Positions 11,201 through 21,909 of a stretch of DNA of 64,000 nt are shown in pieces; within the stretch, counting starts at the first letter, position 1; each line of letters starts with the position of its first letter. The translations under genes and the position numbers were made by a program. Source of the stretch: Epichloe hybrida (Eukaryota > Ascomycota > Sordariomycetes > Hypocreales > Clavicipitaceae). The DNA is taken from positions 1,984,001 to 2,048,000 of the forward strand of contig JAFEKR010000008.1 of the NCBI GenBank assembly GCA_019022495.1, read 5' to 3'. The notes below the pieces were generated by a model, which worked only from the letters and a program-made list of their open reading frames with translations, was not told the origin of the DNA and did no database searches.

Positions 11201-14036
11201 ATACACTAGCAAACTAAGAGCCGGCGTCGTTCCAGAGTTACCGTCCACGCTCTCGCCAACTACAGCCATCACTCCTTGGCTGACGCTGCTAAATCCTTCC
11301 AACCCCGAAAGCTGCAGAATCGATGACACTGTCCTGTACAGTCGGTGGCAGCACGTCTTTCCGCGCACATCCGACATGAAGGTTCAGAAATGGAAGACGC
11401 TCTGCTGTCCCGCGGCTGTGCCGTTAACAATAGAGTACTTTCCATCCAAAGCACAGTTTGATGCTGAGTACCAGAGGCATCCTTACAACGTGGATCAGAA
11501 CGTGGATGACGATATTGTCGACGAACCCAAGTCTCGCAAAGAATTCATGAAGGAGCTCATCAGCATGCGCTTTTCGCAAGGATTTCAGGTTGTTGTTGGG
11601 CCATTGGTGGCTCGCGCATTTGGCCAGAAAGTGATCAAGATTGCAGACATATTTTCTCGTGATCAGCCCCTCGATGATGGGACAAATGTCTTCATGTCTA
11701 TGGGAAACACCATTCATCAGCTATCATGTGTTAATGGCACAGAAGTCGAAGTGAACATCTACCTGCGGAAGCCTACTGATTCGACGCCAGAGTCTCAGAA
11801 CTTTCGATCGACGTACAGGCCAGCTATCCGGACACATCTGGACTCTGAGTACGAGACTCGATCAATAGATATTCTTACACCCAAACCAGACAGGAACTGG
11901 AACACAATTGATTCCTATCTCGCGGGCCACTACGACGAGATGATAGACAGCTTGAGGTTTTGGCGAGCAAGATTTGTTCTCATCCCGCTGAGCCCGCGCC
12001 ATCTATCGATTTCCCGTGCTCACACTGGTGATAATCCGGAAGAGCTCCGTATTGAAGGGATCAAAAAGCTGGCCCAACTGTGGCAGCGCAATCGGTATGT
12101 GCCGCCGGCAGAGCGCAGGTTTCAAGCAGCTGTAAAACGTCGAAGCGCCATAGATATTGTATACAAGACCGAAGATCTATCCGCGGTGATCGCCGCCGAG
12201 CTTGAAACCTTGCCACTCGTGGAGAACCTGGAGGGTAGTCACCGCAAGAAACAGCTCGTCACTAGGAAAGAGCGATTTCAGCGGACAAATCTCAATCTTG
12301 CAGCGTTGGCAGATGCTATGCAGCAACCAGTGGAAAGTGGCGGAGTGCCGCTTCGAAACCGCCGGTGGCACCTCAGGATGCATACCGCCGCTTTCATAGG
12401 ATCAGACATGACCACTTGGCTGCTGGACAACTTTGAAGATCTTGATAGCCGAGAAGAGGCTGAGGAGCTTGGAAATGTACTCATGGTCCCCAACGACCCG
12501 AAGCACAAGGAAAAGGAAAAAGACAGGGAGAAGGAGAAGGACGGAACAGAGGGCAAGTCTGAGAAAGGAAGAGGTCTCTTCGTTCATGTGGAAAGACGTC
12601 ACAATTTCCGTGACGGCAACTACTTCTATCAGATTGCGCCCGAATTTGCGAAGTCTCGACCTGGATGGTTTGGCGGAGGCGGACGCCGAGATGTGTCATC
12701 CCCTGCTCCTCCATTGTCGTCGGACGACTGCCGTGATTCGCCTCGCCCTAGTATACCACGGCCACCGGCTTCGAGTGATGCGAAGTCACCGGCATCCTTT
12801 GGTCCTCCACCTGGATCGAGTCAAGCACTTAAAAACCGCCCGCGGGTTATGCTCAGCAAAATGATCAGGTACGACGTTGATCCACGAAAGAGATCGCAAC
12901 GTCCAGAGCGAATAGACTTGCACTATGATCGCCTTCATAACCCGGACAACTGCTATCACATCCGTATAGGCTGGATGAGTGCGACGTCTAAGCTAGTTGA
13001 AGACACATTAGAAATCTGGGAGCGAGAAGCCAGCCAATATGGCCTTCGGCTGGTTCAGGTGCCCATCAATGAGGCGTGCCGCATCACGGAAACCAACCCG
13101 TTCCGTAAGCCATACCTGATTCAACTCGCGATTCGGCCACCACTCGAGCGACCTGAGGCATACTATGATCCCAATTCCCTAAGCCTCCAGGCCGGTTCAA
13201 GCAAGAGTTTCTATCAGACAGCCATTCTTAAAAGCTTCGACTTTGTCCTCGACATGGAGGCTGCAACCAACTTCCCCTCTGACGTTGATGTGCGCTGCTC
13301 ATGGGGCAAGCCCGAGTTCAAATACACGCAGTACATCCACCGCTCGGGCGCACTGCTCGCACAAATCACCGATGAGGGAGACTTCTTGGTCCTCGCCAAC
13401 AGACTCTACAACAAACGCACCAGTATTGCTCGCGACAAAGAGCTCCGCAGCCAAGTGGTCCACCCTGAACCATCGTCATCTCTCCCAAACACCGGCCGTG
13501 CCATGTCTCATACCCCGTCCTCCTACGCGGCCGGCCACACCATGCCGGCGAGTGGCAATGCCTCCTCCTCTGATGCTTCCGCACTCATCGCATCGCCGCA
13601 AGTACGACCTGCCTTCCACCACTTCTCCCCTGCTACCCGGCCCGTCGACGCTCCCGTGGCGGGATGCAAAGTTCCCTACCATGCTGCAGCCCTTTCCGAA
13701 CCCGAAGCCCTCAAGGTGGAATTGGAAGTCTTTTGCCACAATGAGGTGGCCCTGACGGCATTCTACAAAGATATCTTGGAAAAGGGGCAACAGCGACCCC
13801 ACGGGACGCCCACATCCACAGCAACGACTCACTCGATGGCGGGTCTAGAATCCGTCCCGGAGGCGAGCATTCCCTCACTGGGTCTCCCACCAGGCGTGCT
13901 GGGTGAAAGTTCTCCGGGGGGGAATGGGCACTCTGCTTCCGCCATGGCAAGCATGCGGATGAGTAGCCCCATGGCGTTCCTTAGGAGAGGAAGCGTGCAG
14001 TACGATGGAATGGGTTTAGGGTCGAAGGGCAAATAG
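8258..14036 (+). CDS. IML1: Iml1, GATOR1/SEACIT subunit (DEPDC5 homologue)
   Basis: Exon 1 (8258-8803) and exon 2 (8880-14036) flank a 76-nt intron (GTACGT...ACAG) and encode 1,900 residues, normal for filamentous-fungal Iml1. The N-terminal Iml1 domain spans about residues 100-500, with VARDMTKEM near its start, [16 protein letters not shown] just after the splice, and [17 protein letters not shown] long Ser/Pro/Thr-rich linker follows (about residues 700-930). A DEP domain near residues 1325-1430 includes [16 protein letters not shown] and TWLLDNF and is interrupted by a Lys/Glu-rich insert. The C-terminal region is conserved before a low-complexity tail. Iml1 is the GAP subunit acting on Gtr1 (RagA/B) at the vacuole, shutting down TORC1 under amino-acid shortage and permitting non-nitrogen-starvation autophagy. 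The start ATG follows a non-coding upstream region. Large antisense ORFs within it are shadows. Confidence 0.95.
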
Positions 14037-15042
14037 GGAGACGTTACCTAAAGAACGTGATGCTAGCCCAAACACGCACGCCCGTCTCGAAGAATTTGGC
14101 GGATAACGCTTATTCAAGGCTGATTTTAGTGTGTGGGGGTTTTTTTTTTTTTGGTAGAGACAAGTGAGATGAAATAGATAGATACAGATGATCAATCAAG
14201 CGGGAAAGAGGTAATTCTTATCTCGCAATTTTTATTCCCAAATAAATACAAATAATGACAGACCATAGAAGCGCTGGGTGAAGAATAACAGGATTGACAT
14301 GAAGAAAAGGATGCGTCTGGCACGGACTTGAGGGCTGCAAGAACGCCACGCGCATGCATTAGCAAAGTTTAGAGCCATGAATGTATCATCCCGTCGATGT
14401 AATCGACAACTGCCTTCTTTCTGCCGTGACAATCCCCCTTCCCCTCTGTTTGGCTGGACCGTTACAATTTCCCCGTTGGTTTCTCAACCTAGTGTGCTGC
14501 GTCATAACCCTTCATATCCATCATTTTTGTCATGACTGCAATCCCTGCTATTACTAACCAACAACGCGCCGGAAGCCCGATTGATTGCCTGGATGGTTCT
14601 GTCGTGTTTCTCTGGACGCGATAAAGAAGTGTGCAGAGAGTTTCGGCGCAAAAGGATCCTTTTTGCAACTTGGAAGTTAAGAGTTTGGCGTCGTCGTTAT
14701 GTCTGGAAGGAAGCCTTCGGCCGTTTCGATGTCGTACACTTGACCTGACCTTGACAACGTTTCGTCTGGGCTGACTTGTCACGCGGTGGCTCCTTCCTTC
14801 ACGCCCACGCGCACATCTCTCACCGCCCGCCCCGCTTGCCTTCTGCCAGTGCTCGATAGTAGAAAGTGGCAGTTGCGATATCGCGCTTTCCGCCGCCGCC
14901 CTCTATTACTTGGGTGCTGGTCATGATCCGTTCCGTCACAGCACATGGTCGTGCTCACAATCCTTTTCGAACACAAGCTGCATCAATTGGCATCTTGAAC
15001 TTACCAAGCACTCGGATCCCTTCACCCCTCGAAATACCCAAG
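14037..15042. other. Intergenic region between IML1 and the SAP30-like gene
   Basis: About 1 kb, tandem orientation. A T-tract at about 14140-14151 and AT-rich sequence to 14260 look like the IML1 3' region. The GC-richer part from 14750 is probably the SAP30-like promoter and leader. No gene is recognised. Confidence 0.45.
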
Positions 15043-15712
15043 ATGGCGCCGCCAAAGTCCTCACGGGCTGTTGCCGACGATCACAAGGCAGACTCTGCTG
15101 CTGCCAATTCCAAGGAGAAAGGCAACGAGGGCAAACCAACCTCAGCAAAGATGCGCCGAGGTGCTAGCCAGTCTAGTGCTTCACAGCTTCGCGAAGCAGC
15201 AGTGGTTGCGCCCACATCAGCTCCGTCGCGAAACATCACCGAGCCTCAAGCACCATCGGTAAGCACCCACTGACTTTTCCTCCTTGCGCTGCCCGTTCGC
15301 CGAGGCCAAGCCTGCCGGCTTTTCTGTGAAAACTTTTCTGACAAAATGCCGCCCGGTACAGATGAACTGGTCGTTGTTTGAACGTGAATCTCTACATTCC
15401 TATTGCCGCGAGCACCAACTGAGCGCCCCTACCGCCTTCGCCAGCAAGTTCCATCACACTGTGCTCTCGCGTCCGGGCAGCATCGGTCAATACTCCCCAA
15501 CCATGATCCGAAAACAGCAGGCCCGACGGCAAAGCAAAGATGGTCTTGAAAAAGCTGTTAGGAAGCATTTCAACGGCCTCGGAATACAAGAGAACGATGT
15601 TATAGTCGACTTCATCTACAAAGTACGGAGTCAAAAAATGTTCGGGGGGGCGGACCAAATCGGCAGCAAGGGAAGGTTTCCGATCACTAGGCATCCTGGA
15701 GCTGCATTGTAA
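15043..15712 (+). CDS. SAP30-like Sin3-binding protein (histone deacetylase complex)
   Basis: Exon 1 (15043-15258) and exon 2 (15362-15712) flank a 103-nt intron and give 188 residues. Exon 1 is a disordered Ser/Ala/Lys-rich N-terminus. Exon 2 carries the SAP30 Sin3-binding domain: WSLFERESLHSYCREHQL, then SPTMIRKQQARRQSKDGL and AVRKHFNGLGIQENDVIVDF, ending FIYKVRSQ, comparable to the FIYxVxN end of animal SAP30. Fungal SAP30-like proteins bridge Sin3 to the Rpd3-type deacetylase in transcriptional repression. The last 28 residues are unlike the charged tail I would expect. A weak donor (GTACGG at 15623) could instead splice to an acceptor near 15721, but no recognisable sequence follows there. 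The domain call is good; the C-terminal end is uncertain. Confidence 0.7.
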
Positions 15713-16687
15713 TTTTTCTTCAGGCGTTGATTGAAACTTTGGCGATCATTATACGGCGTTTGCGGATATATGGGTGACGTGGTTGGAAAAGAGGCTTGGC
15801 TGTCAATGACGGTAAGCATCCTCAGTCGCTCATCTCGACTGCCTGGGGCATGTTATTTTAGTACAGCACAGCATTGGGCTGGGACCATGGGTCCTTTGAA
15901 CACAGAGCTCCCTGAAAGCTCGCCGTTGCACATGATGAGCTTCAGAGATATGCGATATACCCTGTTCAGCATTAGTCATGTTGGATACTGCTTTTTTCAT
16001 CTGCGTTTGTAGAGATGGAGATATCGAAAGTATCCACTCTGGATCTCGGTGGGTACCAAGAACGTTGCCGAATATCATGGCAGTGAATGAGAAGGTACGT
16101 GACTTGTATCATGGAATTCCGCTGCAAGGGAGTGAATATTTGAACATTGTACGGAGTACATGGCATGGAGAAGTTGCTGCCTTTGCTCGTCTTCCGGTCT
16201 CGTCCTTCCGCCCTTTGTTTTCTCACCAGGTCTTGTTGCCGTTGCCCTTGTTCTTGTGCTTATTCTCGTTTTACTGTAATTGTTTCTCTCTCAACACTGC
16301 TCTTTTGTGTATTTTCCTTGTTTCGCCCTCGAAAGTGACCTAGTCATGCACGCCAGGTGCGAGCAAACGCAGACAGCAGTGACTCAGGCTGAGCCAATGA
16401 AGGAAGGGCTGCTACAACTAGACGTCTAGACATACAAATAGTCGGTCTCCCTACTTGATTGTTTTCTTTTCTCGGGGGTTCTCCTTCTTCTGCACACCTA
16501 CTTTACTTCACACCAACTCTTCCCCTTCTACACTCATACTACATCAACTTTATTTACCCTACCAGTTCTCGGCATGTATGCAAGTTGCATGGCCACACCT
16601 CTTTCTCACGTCTAGACTATCGCGTCGCCATGGCTCTCCAGTTTCGGGCCCCGGCTGTGATGGTTTGCGATCTCTTGACAAACAAAA
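15713..16687. other. Intergenic region, no gene recognised
   Basis: Nearly 1 kb between the SAP30-like gene and an unrecognised ORF. A pyrimidine-rich stretch (16195-16570) could be a leader for the ORF at 16688. One nonamer copy, TACGGAGTA, is at 16150. No conserved protein reads out in any frame. Confidence 0.4.
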
Positions 16688-17326
16688 ATGGAGGCGTACC
16701 GGGAGGATGTCTTCCACACTACCGGACTCTTTAAGGCCTTGGTGGTATGGGGAGACTTGACCCAGCTGCCGCACCTCGGATCAGAGCAAATCCCCCTGTT
16801 GTGTAAGAGGGCGAGGAAGGTCGTCTCGGGGATGGAGTACGTCGGGGCCGAGGAATTCTGCCTCTACTTTCAGCACTGGCTACGCATGTGCTGCGAATTG
16901 AAGCTGTCCAGGTTCCTCCATCCTTTCCGCAACATCCGCCTCATATCGGAGGCGGTCAACACGCGACAATGGATAAATGCAAGCTTGACACCGCATACGC
17001 CGATTACTGTCAGCAGTATTGGTGCGGCCGGCCATGCTCAACAGACTGAGGACGGAGCACTTCTCCTCATCAAACCTCTCCATTACGAAATATTGTTGGA
17101 CAAGAACCGGCAGATGGAGCAGCAAGCCAAGGAAATCGAGATGGTGGCCCAGTTTGTGGCAGATCACTTGTCGAACAAGCGCTACATTTCTCATCTCTCC
17201 AAATTCGGAGCAAACGTGTACGTTCCCTTTCCTCACATATGCGTACATTATGTTGACAACATGCAGTTGTGGCATCAAAAAAGTCAACGGCCACTTATGC
17301 GGTCATACGATTGCTGTGTGCCGTAA
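16688..17326 (+). CDS. Hypothetical protein, unrecognised
   Basis: An uninterrupted 212-codon frame with an ATG in a favourable context (AAAAATGG). I recognise no family. The composition looks like a folded protein rather than random ORF: balanced charged and hydrophobic residues, several Trp and Cys, and a helical Gln/Glu-rich segment around residues 137-155 (KNRQMEQQAKEIEMVAQF). No signal peptide or membrane segment is evident. The last 30 residues or so look less protein-like, and a donor-like GTGTAC near 17216 could mean the true gene splices out there, but the DNA beyond turns AT-rich within about 70 bp. It may be a real gene, a truncated gene next to decayed repeat DNA, or chance. Confidence 0.35.
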   Translation: MEAYREDVFHTTGLFKALVVWGDLTQLPHLGSEQIPLLCKRARKVVSGMEYVGAEEFCLYFQHWLRMCCELKLSRFLHPFRNIRLISEAVNTRQWINASLTPHTPITVSSIGAAGHAQQTEDGALLLIKPLHYEILLDKNRQMEQQAKEIEMVAQFVADHLSNKRYISHLSKFGANVYVPFPHICVHYVDNMQLWHQKSQRPLMRSYDCCVP

Positions 17327-17389
17327 GATGCGCGCCCAAAAACACGCGATCACGATGACAAGCGCTAGGGTTCATGGATAGGGATAACA

Positions 17390-18650
17390 CAACAAGGGAT
17401 GATGATATTAGTCATCTAGGAAAGAGGATTATTTGATCTATAAAGGGACCACTTATAGCCAGATTCTTTTCACGTACCCTACGAGATTCTTAAGATTACC
17501 CTGTGTTTTGCTTTAGCTAAGATTATACCTATGTTTACCCTTTCAGCCCCCCAAATTTGTGGCTTAAAGCTTGTTCCTTTGTTCATATTTTTACCTAACA
17601 TTGCGGTAATCATCAAATTTGGTTGTTAATTGTTACACTAGCTAGGTATTACTAGTAATTTCTTTTGTTCCTTGAAAGTTAGATGCATTGGCCACAACCA
17701 ATGACCTCAAAAAAAATTAAAAATCAATAAATCAATACCTATGTTTACTATGAGATAAATTAAGATTATTCCCTCCCTTATTTATTTAAGATATCACTTC
17801 TAATCTAATAGACTATTTAATCTAGGATATCTCTGTATAACGAGATAGTCCTAGCTGTTATTGCGATTAATATCGTTGAGTTGATTGACCCCTCTGTTGT
17901 GCGTAGGCTCCAGAGCTATTCGCGATCGTGGGCTAGCATCGTGTCTTTTGGGGTATTGTTTTCCGCTTAATAAAACTGGTAGAGAAACGGGGAATGGTCC
18001 TGTCAGACCTCTCGCCGTTGGATTCGATGATAATAAACCCCTCCTAACATTGCCTCTTCTATTATCCCTTCTGGTTGTCCCCTCATACGATTATTATAAT
18101 CGTCAGCAGCTTCTTACCTCTTTTCCTTTCGATCCAGGTCAGCTAGATCGGACCCCTTCATTCCGATCAATTGATCTAGGTCATCTGACTAGTCTGATAT
18201 CATCAAAATCATCAGATTAGTCAGACCGATTAATCGCGACCGCTACGACCTTTTTCCTCGTGGCTCGGGTTAGCTAGGTCAAACCCTTCATTTCTGACCT
18301 TTTGACCTTCTTTCTATCTTTGACCTTTTCTTCCGATTTTCGACCTTCTTTTCTAGCTTCGACCTTTCCTTCTGAAGACACTAGACAGCGATTGCGTTTG
18401 ATACGTCAATGAGGGCGCTATACTTCTTTGACTCAAGCAACTCTCGGGCTAAGGCGAACTTCAAGCTTCTGATCGAAGGCTGGCAGCAGATGATGTACCT
18501 TCTGAACCTCCTTTACGACTTCTGTAAAGAGGGCTAGGGTTAAGCTGAGTGACCCAACTTTCCATCCGGATTGTCGCCTGGTTGCTCGTGATGTATAGCA
18601 ACGATCGACATCAAGTCTTTGACTTGGCCCTCACACGTGGACGGACGGGT
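17390..18650. repeat. AT-rich block, probably decayed repeat DNA
   Basis: Base composition drops sharply relative to both sides, with runs such as AAAAAAAATTAAAAATCAATAAATCAAT near 17710 and frequent TAT/TTA/TAA. Beyond 17,900 it becomes mixed and holds a degenerate short repeat built on GACCTT (about 18270-18370). The 111-codon ORF at 17885-18220 has no recognisable product. The pattern fits a transposon relic altered by RIP, but I could not identify the parent element. The 18540-18832 flank before the thioesterase stop has no gene. Confidence 0.45.
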
Positions 18651-18832
18651 GCGGGATGACATGTGCAGCGACAGCTATGACGACCCAAGGAGAAGCGTTT
18701 TTTTTCTCTTCATGCTTTTTGAATACCCAATATAACCCTTTACGTAATCTTAATTTAGTCCCAAAGATTACGGTGTACTTGATGATTTCCATGACGATTC
18801 TTAACAACAAAGAGCGACGCGACCGGCCCAAC

Positions 18833-19396
18833 CTACACCTTGGACTCGGGATCAATATTCGCCTTCAAATGCTCACAGATACTCACAATCTCCCCATCCC
18901 TCTTCCTCCTCATGACGCCCTTTAGCGTGGCCAGCCTCTTGCCCACCTGCATTGCCTCGGTCTCAATGACGACCTCCTCACCCATGGGGACGGGACGGAA
19001 GTACGTCACATTGAGGTTGCGCGTGACGCCGAGAAACTGCCAGAACCCAGGCCTGCTGATGAGAACGAGGGGAAGTGTGGTGCAGAGGTCGAAGAGCGTT
19101 GCGGCGGCGCCGCCGTGCAAGTTGCCCATGCGGTTGCAGTGGCTGTCGAGGCAGGTGAAGGAGAAGGTTACGCGGGCCGGGGAGCTGGCGTCGGCGGAAG
19201 TGACTTTGAGGTGAGGGAGGAGCGTGGACATCCACTGCTGACGACTCGTTAGTTTTTGTCGAGATTTGCGCAAGTGTTTGCTGTGGTCAATGACACTCAC
19301 TCCGGCTTTCCAGCGCTCGTCATCATCTTTGGTGAGCCATGCCTGAGCTCGCTCTACGGGGTCGTCGTACATATCTGCGTGATTCTTGTCGACCAT
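18833..19396 (-). CDS. Hotdog-fold thioesterase (PaaI/4HBT family)
   Basis: Exon 1 (19396-19301) and exon 2 (19237-18833) encode 166 residues once a 63-nt intron (19238-19300) is removed. The intron starts GTGAGT, has a CTAAC branch site and ends TCAG. It is a multiple of three with no stop, so the unspliced frame also reads through (187 residues). The active-site region [19 protein letters not shown] is typical of PaaI-type acyl-CoA thioesterases, where the HGG turn starts the long hotdog helix. [18 protein letters not shown] and the downstream basic strand complete the fold. Family members hydrolyse acyl- or aryl-CoA thioesters; the substrate cannot be told here. The final residues are PESKV with no obvious peroxisomal or mitochondrial signal. 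Confidence 0.88.
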   Translation of the reverse strand: MVDKNHADMYDDPVERAQAWLTKDDDERWKAGVSVIDHSKHLRKSRQKLTSRQQWMSTLLPHLKVTSADASSPARVTFSFTCLDSHCNRMGNLHGGAAATLFDLCTTLPLVLISRPGFWQFLGVTRNLNVTYFRPVPMGEEVVIETEAMQVGKRLATLKGVMRRKRDGEIVSICEHLKANIDPESKV

Positions 19397-19752
19397 TTTA
19401 CGGCCGAGGGGTTGTGAATTGGTTTTTAGTGTTTGGTGTTTTTTCTTTTGGGCAAGTTGATGGAGATGCAGGGAATGGGTGACGATGCAATGCAGTGCAA
19501 GGCAAAAGCGTCAATTGCCAGTACCGAAACCCGCCCAATGCCGAGCCGAGGCTCCTTCACATGGGATCCACCCGGGTGCTCCGACTCCGTCACTCCGGAT
19601 TAATAAGAGCGTAGACTTTGATTGTCAACTCGCACCCATTTCGATGCTCACCCGCCGTCGACCTCGACCTGAAACAACGTCGACGCCTTCGCAACCCGCG
19701 ACACGTGCTGCGCGCAGCTTGCGCACCTCGAGGACACCCGTGGGTCGCCGGC

Positions 19753-21027
19753 ATGGAGTTCGTGACGGCCCTTCGAGGCACATTCGACGACAAGAAGCCC
19801 TCGCTGTTTGAGGTCCTTTCAGAGCAGCAGCTCAACAGTCTTCTGCCTCCTACGCTCCGGTACCTCCTCACCGTTGCTACGCAAAGACACCCGCGTTATC
19901 TTCTGCGCATTCTCAACTCCTTCGATGAGCTGTACGCGCTATGCATGCTCGCCGTCGAGCGACACTACCTGCGCACCCGCGGCGGATCCTTCACCGAGCA
20001 TTTCTATGGCCTCAAACGAGAAAAGGCGCTGAGGGGCGAGATACCTCGGGCGAGCGTGTCTGCTCCCCATCTCGTGCGCGAAACATTGAAGCTATCGACG
20101 TCCGACGTGTGGAAGAATCTCGCTGTGCTGGTCGGCGTGCCATACCTGAAGCGCAAACTGGACGAAAGCCATGAAATCAATGCGCCGCGGGCGCTGCTCG
20201 GATCTGCGTATACCCGGATGCCAGAGAACCCGACCCTGAAAGACCGCTTCACACACTACTATCGATGGTTCTTGACCAACATATACCCCAGCGTCAACGC
20301 TGCTTACCACTTTGCCGTATTGGCCTTCCATCTTGGTTACCTCTTCGACAGGACCAAATACCACAATCCGCTCATGTGGCTCATTGGAACTCGGCTCCGC
20401 CGCATGACGGGCGCCGACTACCAAGCCATCGAGGCACTGTCGAAGCCGAAGCCCGGCAACCGACCGGGTCCTCGATCTTTATTCTCGCCAAGCGAGTGGG
20501 GGGCCAAGGCTCTATCTAGCCTGTCCATTCTCTTACCGATGAGCATATTCGCACTCAAGTTCCTCGAGTGGTGGTACCAATCGGATTTCGCCAAGCAATT
20601 GTCCCGCAAGGCAACCGAGAACATTGACCTACCGCCACCCATCGTCAGAGGGGTTGGAAAGAAGTCCGCCCCAAGTACAGAGGGCAAAGAGGGCACAGAG
20701 GGCAAGGAAAGGGCCGGCGAAGAATTGACTGCCGACGATGCGCCGATCGCGACGCCATCCATGCTGCCCATCTATGTGGTGCCCTCTCCGCAAGACACCT
20801 CGCTCTGCCCGATTTGCCAGGATGACATCGTTACCCCGACAGCCTGTCAGACGGGCGTCGTGTATTGCTACACCTGCATCCATAGATGGATCGAGGGGGT
20901 GCACGACAAGCAAGAGAGCTTCATGGGGAAGCGGGCGGGAAAGTGGGAGAGTGGAATTGGTCGATGCGCGGTCACGGGGAAACGCGTTCTGGGCGGCACG
21001 GAAGGGTTGCGCAGAATCATGATATAA
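19753..21027 (+). CDS. PEX12: Peroxin-12, peroxisomal RING ubiquitin ligase subunit
   Basis: A single exon encodes 424 residues. The frame is open further upstream, but homologues begin like [20 protein letters not shown], so I chose the ATG at 19753. The N-terminal Pex2/Pex12 domain (about residues 15-300) has the helical repeats and membrane segments of the family, for example [19 protein letters not shown] and [21 protein letters not shown]-terminal RING follows, CPICQDDI at about residue 352, then [12 protein letters not shown]12 RINGs lack part of the zinc ligands and this one looks the same. With PEX2 and PEX10 it forms the membrane complex that ubiquitinates the receptor PEX5 for recycling and so is needed for matrix-protein import. 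The region 19397-19752 upstream is the short shared promoter with the divergent thioesterase. Confidence 0.95.
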   Translation: MEFVTALRGTFDDKKPSLFEVLSEQQLNSLLPPTLRYLLTVATQRHPRYLLRILNSFDELYALCMLAVERHYLRTRGGSFTEHFYGLKREKALRGEIPRASVSAPHLVRETLKLSTSDVWKNLAVLVGVPYLKRKLDESHEINAPRALLGSAYTRMPENPTLKDRFTHYYRWFLTNIYPSVNAAYHFAVLAFHLGYLFDRTKYHNPLMWLIGTRLRRMTGADYQAIEALSKPKPGNRPGPRSLFSPSEWGAKALSSLSILLPMSIFALKFLEWWYQSDFAKQLSRKATENIDLPPPIVRGVGKKSAPSTEGKEGTEGKERAGEELTADDAPIATPSMLPIYVVPSPQDTSLCPICQDDIVTPTACQTGVVYCYTCIHRWIEGVHDKQESFMGKRAGKWESGIGRCAVTGKRVLGGTEGLRRIMI

Positions 21028-21909
21028 AGAGCATGTGGAGTAGACGTTATTCGGTTCATGGAAACTCCGTACATGGACTACATGGACCATCCAATAGATG
21101 CAATTCCCACGAAAGCGGCGCCCGGCGTGTCTCAGCTCTCCGTCATCGATCAAGTGCGGCCCCAACTTCCGTGTCTCAGCCCTGCAGAGGCATGCAGAAT
21201 TGGCGGCTGGCCAATCAAACCTCGCCGTCGGGATCCCTCGATGGCCGTTCCTGGAATGCAGACTCCTGCGCGACATGATTGTCTTGGACGGGGTCTTGGA
21301 CGGCAACGACACCGACCTCTTGGCGTGTGCCGAACCGTGCCGGGAGTGGCAGCTTTTGTCAGGAACCAGGACCATTCTCTTCCCAATGTCTCAGCCGAAA
21401 TAAAAACGACTTTCCGTTTCCGTCGTCTGGGCAATCCAGGGGTTCTCTGTCTCTAATCCTAGGGCGACACGACGGCTGGTAGACGACACGCCTTGGAATG
21501 GAAGCCTTTCCCCGTTCGCACGAGAACAAAGACTATTGTGAGGCATTCTTACCGCACAATGGGTCCCCTGAAGACGTTCTCGCTCCCTATACCGGGTACT
21601 CGATCTTACCGCGCCTGTATGAGACTCTGAGACACGTTTATTCCTGCCACTTGATTTTTGGACGATGGATTGGTTGCCAATATATAAGGACCAATGTCTG
21701 AGCAATGTTCTCCTTGTGAAGAAACCCTTTCCTCTCTTTTTCCATCAAACCCCTCTCTTCTCAGCTCTCTCTCCCTTCAAACATTTCTTCCTAAACGAAC
21801 TTGCACCAGAGAAGTGCTCACGTCTCAGGTCTATCGAAACATCTTCGCAAAATCTCCCTTGACTCTTGTCGGTCAAAGGAGCCCACCGGGCTTCTAGGCT
21901 TTTCTGAAC
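21028..21909. promoter_or_regulatory. Upstream region of the GH16-WSC gene with a TATA box
   Basis: The 882-bp gap between PEX12 and the glucanase gene has no coding signal. TATATAAG at 21681-21688 sits 222 bp before the ATG, and the stretch after it (about 21715-21800) is pyrimidine-rich as in fungal transcription-start regions. This fits a TATA-driven promoter with a leader of about 190 nt. Confidence 0.5.

Noticed and set aside
17682..17704. 23-bp segment resembling 33557-33579 (GATGC[AG]TTGGCCACAACCA)
   Set aside because: Only 21 of 23 bases match and flanks do not; not enough to define a dispersed repeat.
20629..21375. 248-codon minus ORF overlapping PEX12
   Set aside because: Antisense to the conserved RING region; no independent motif.
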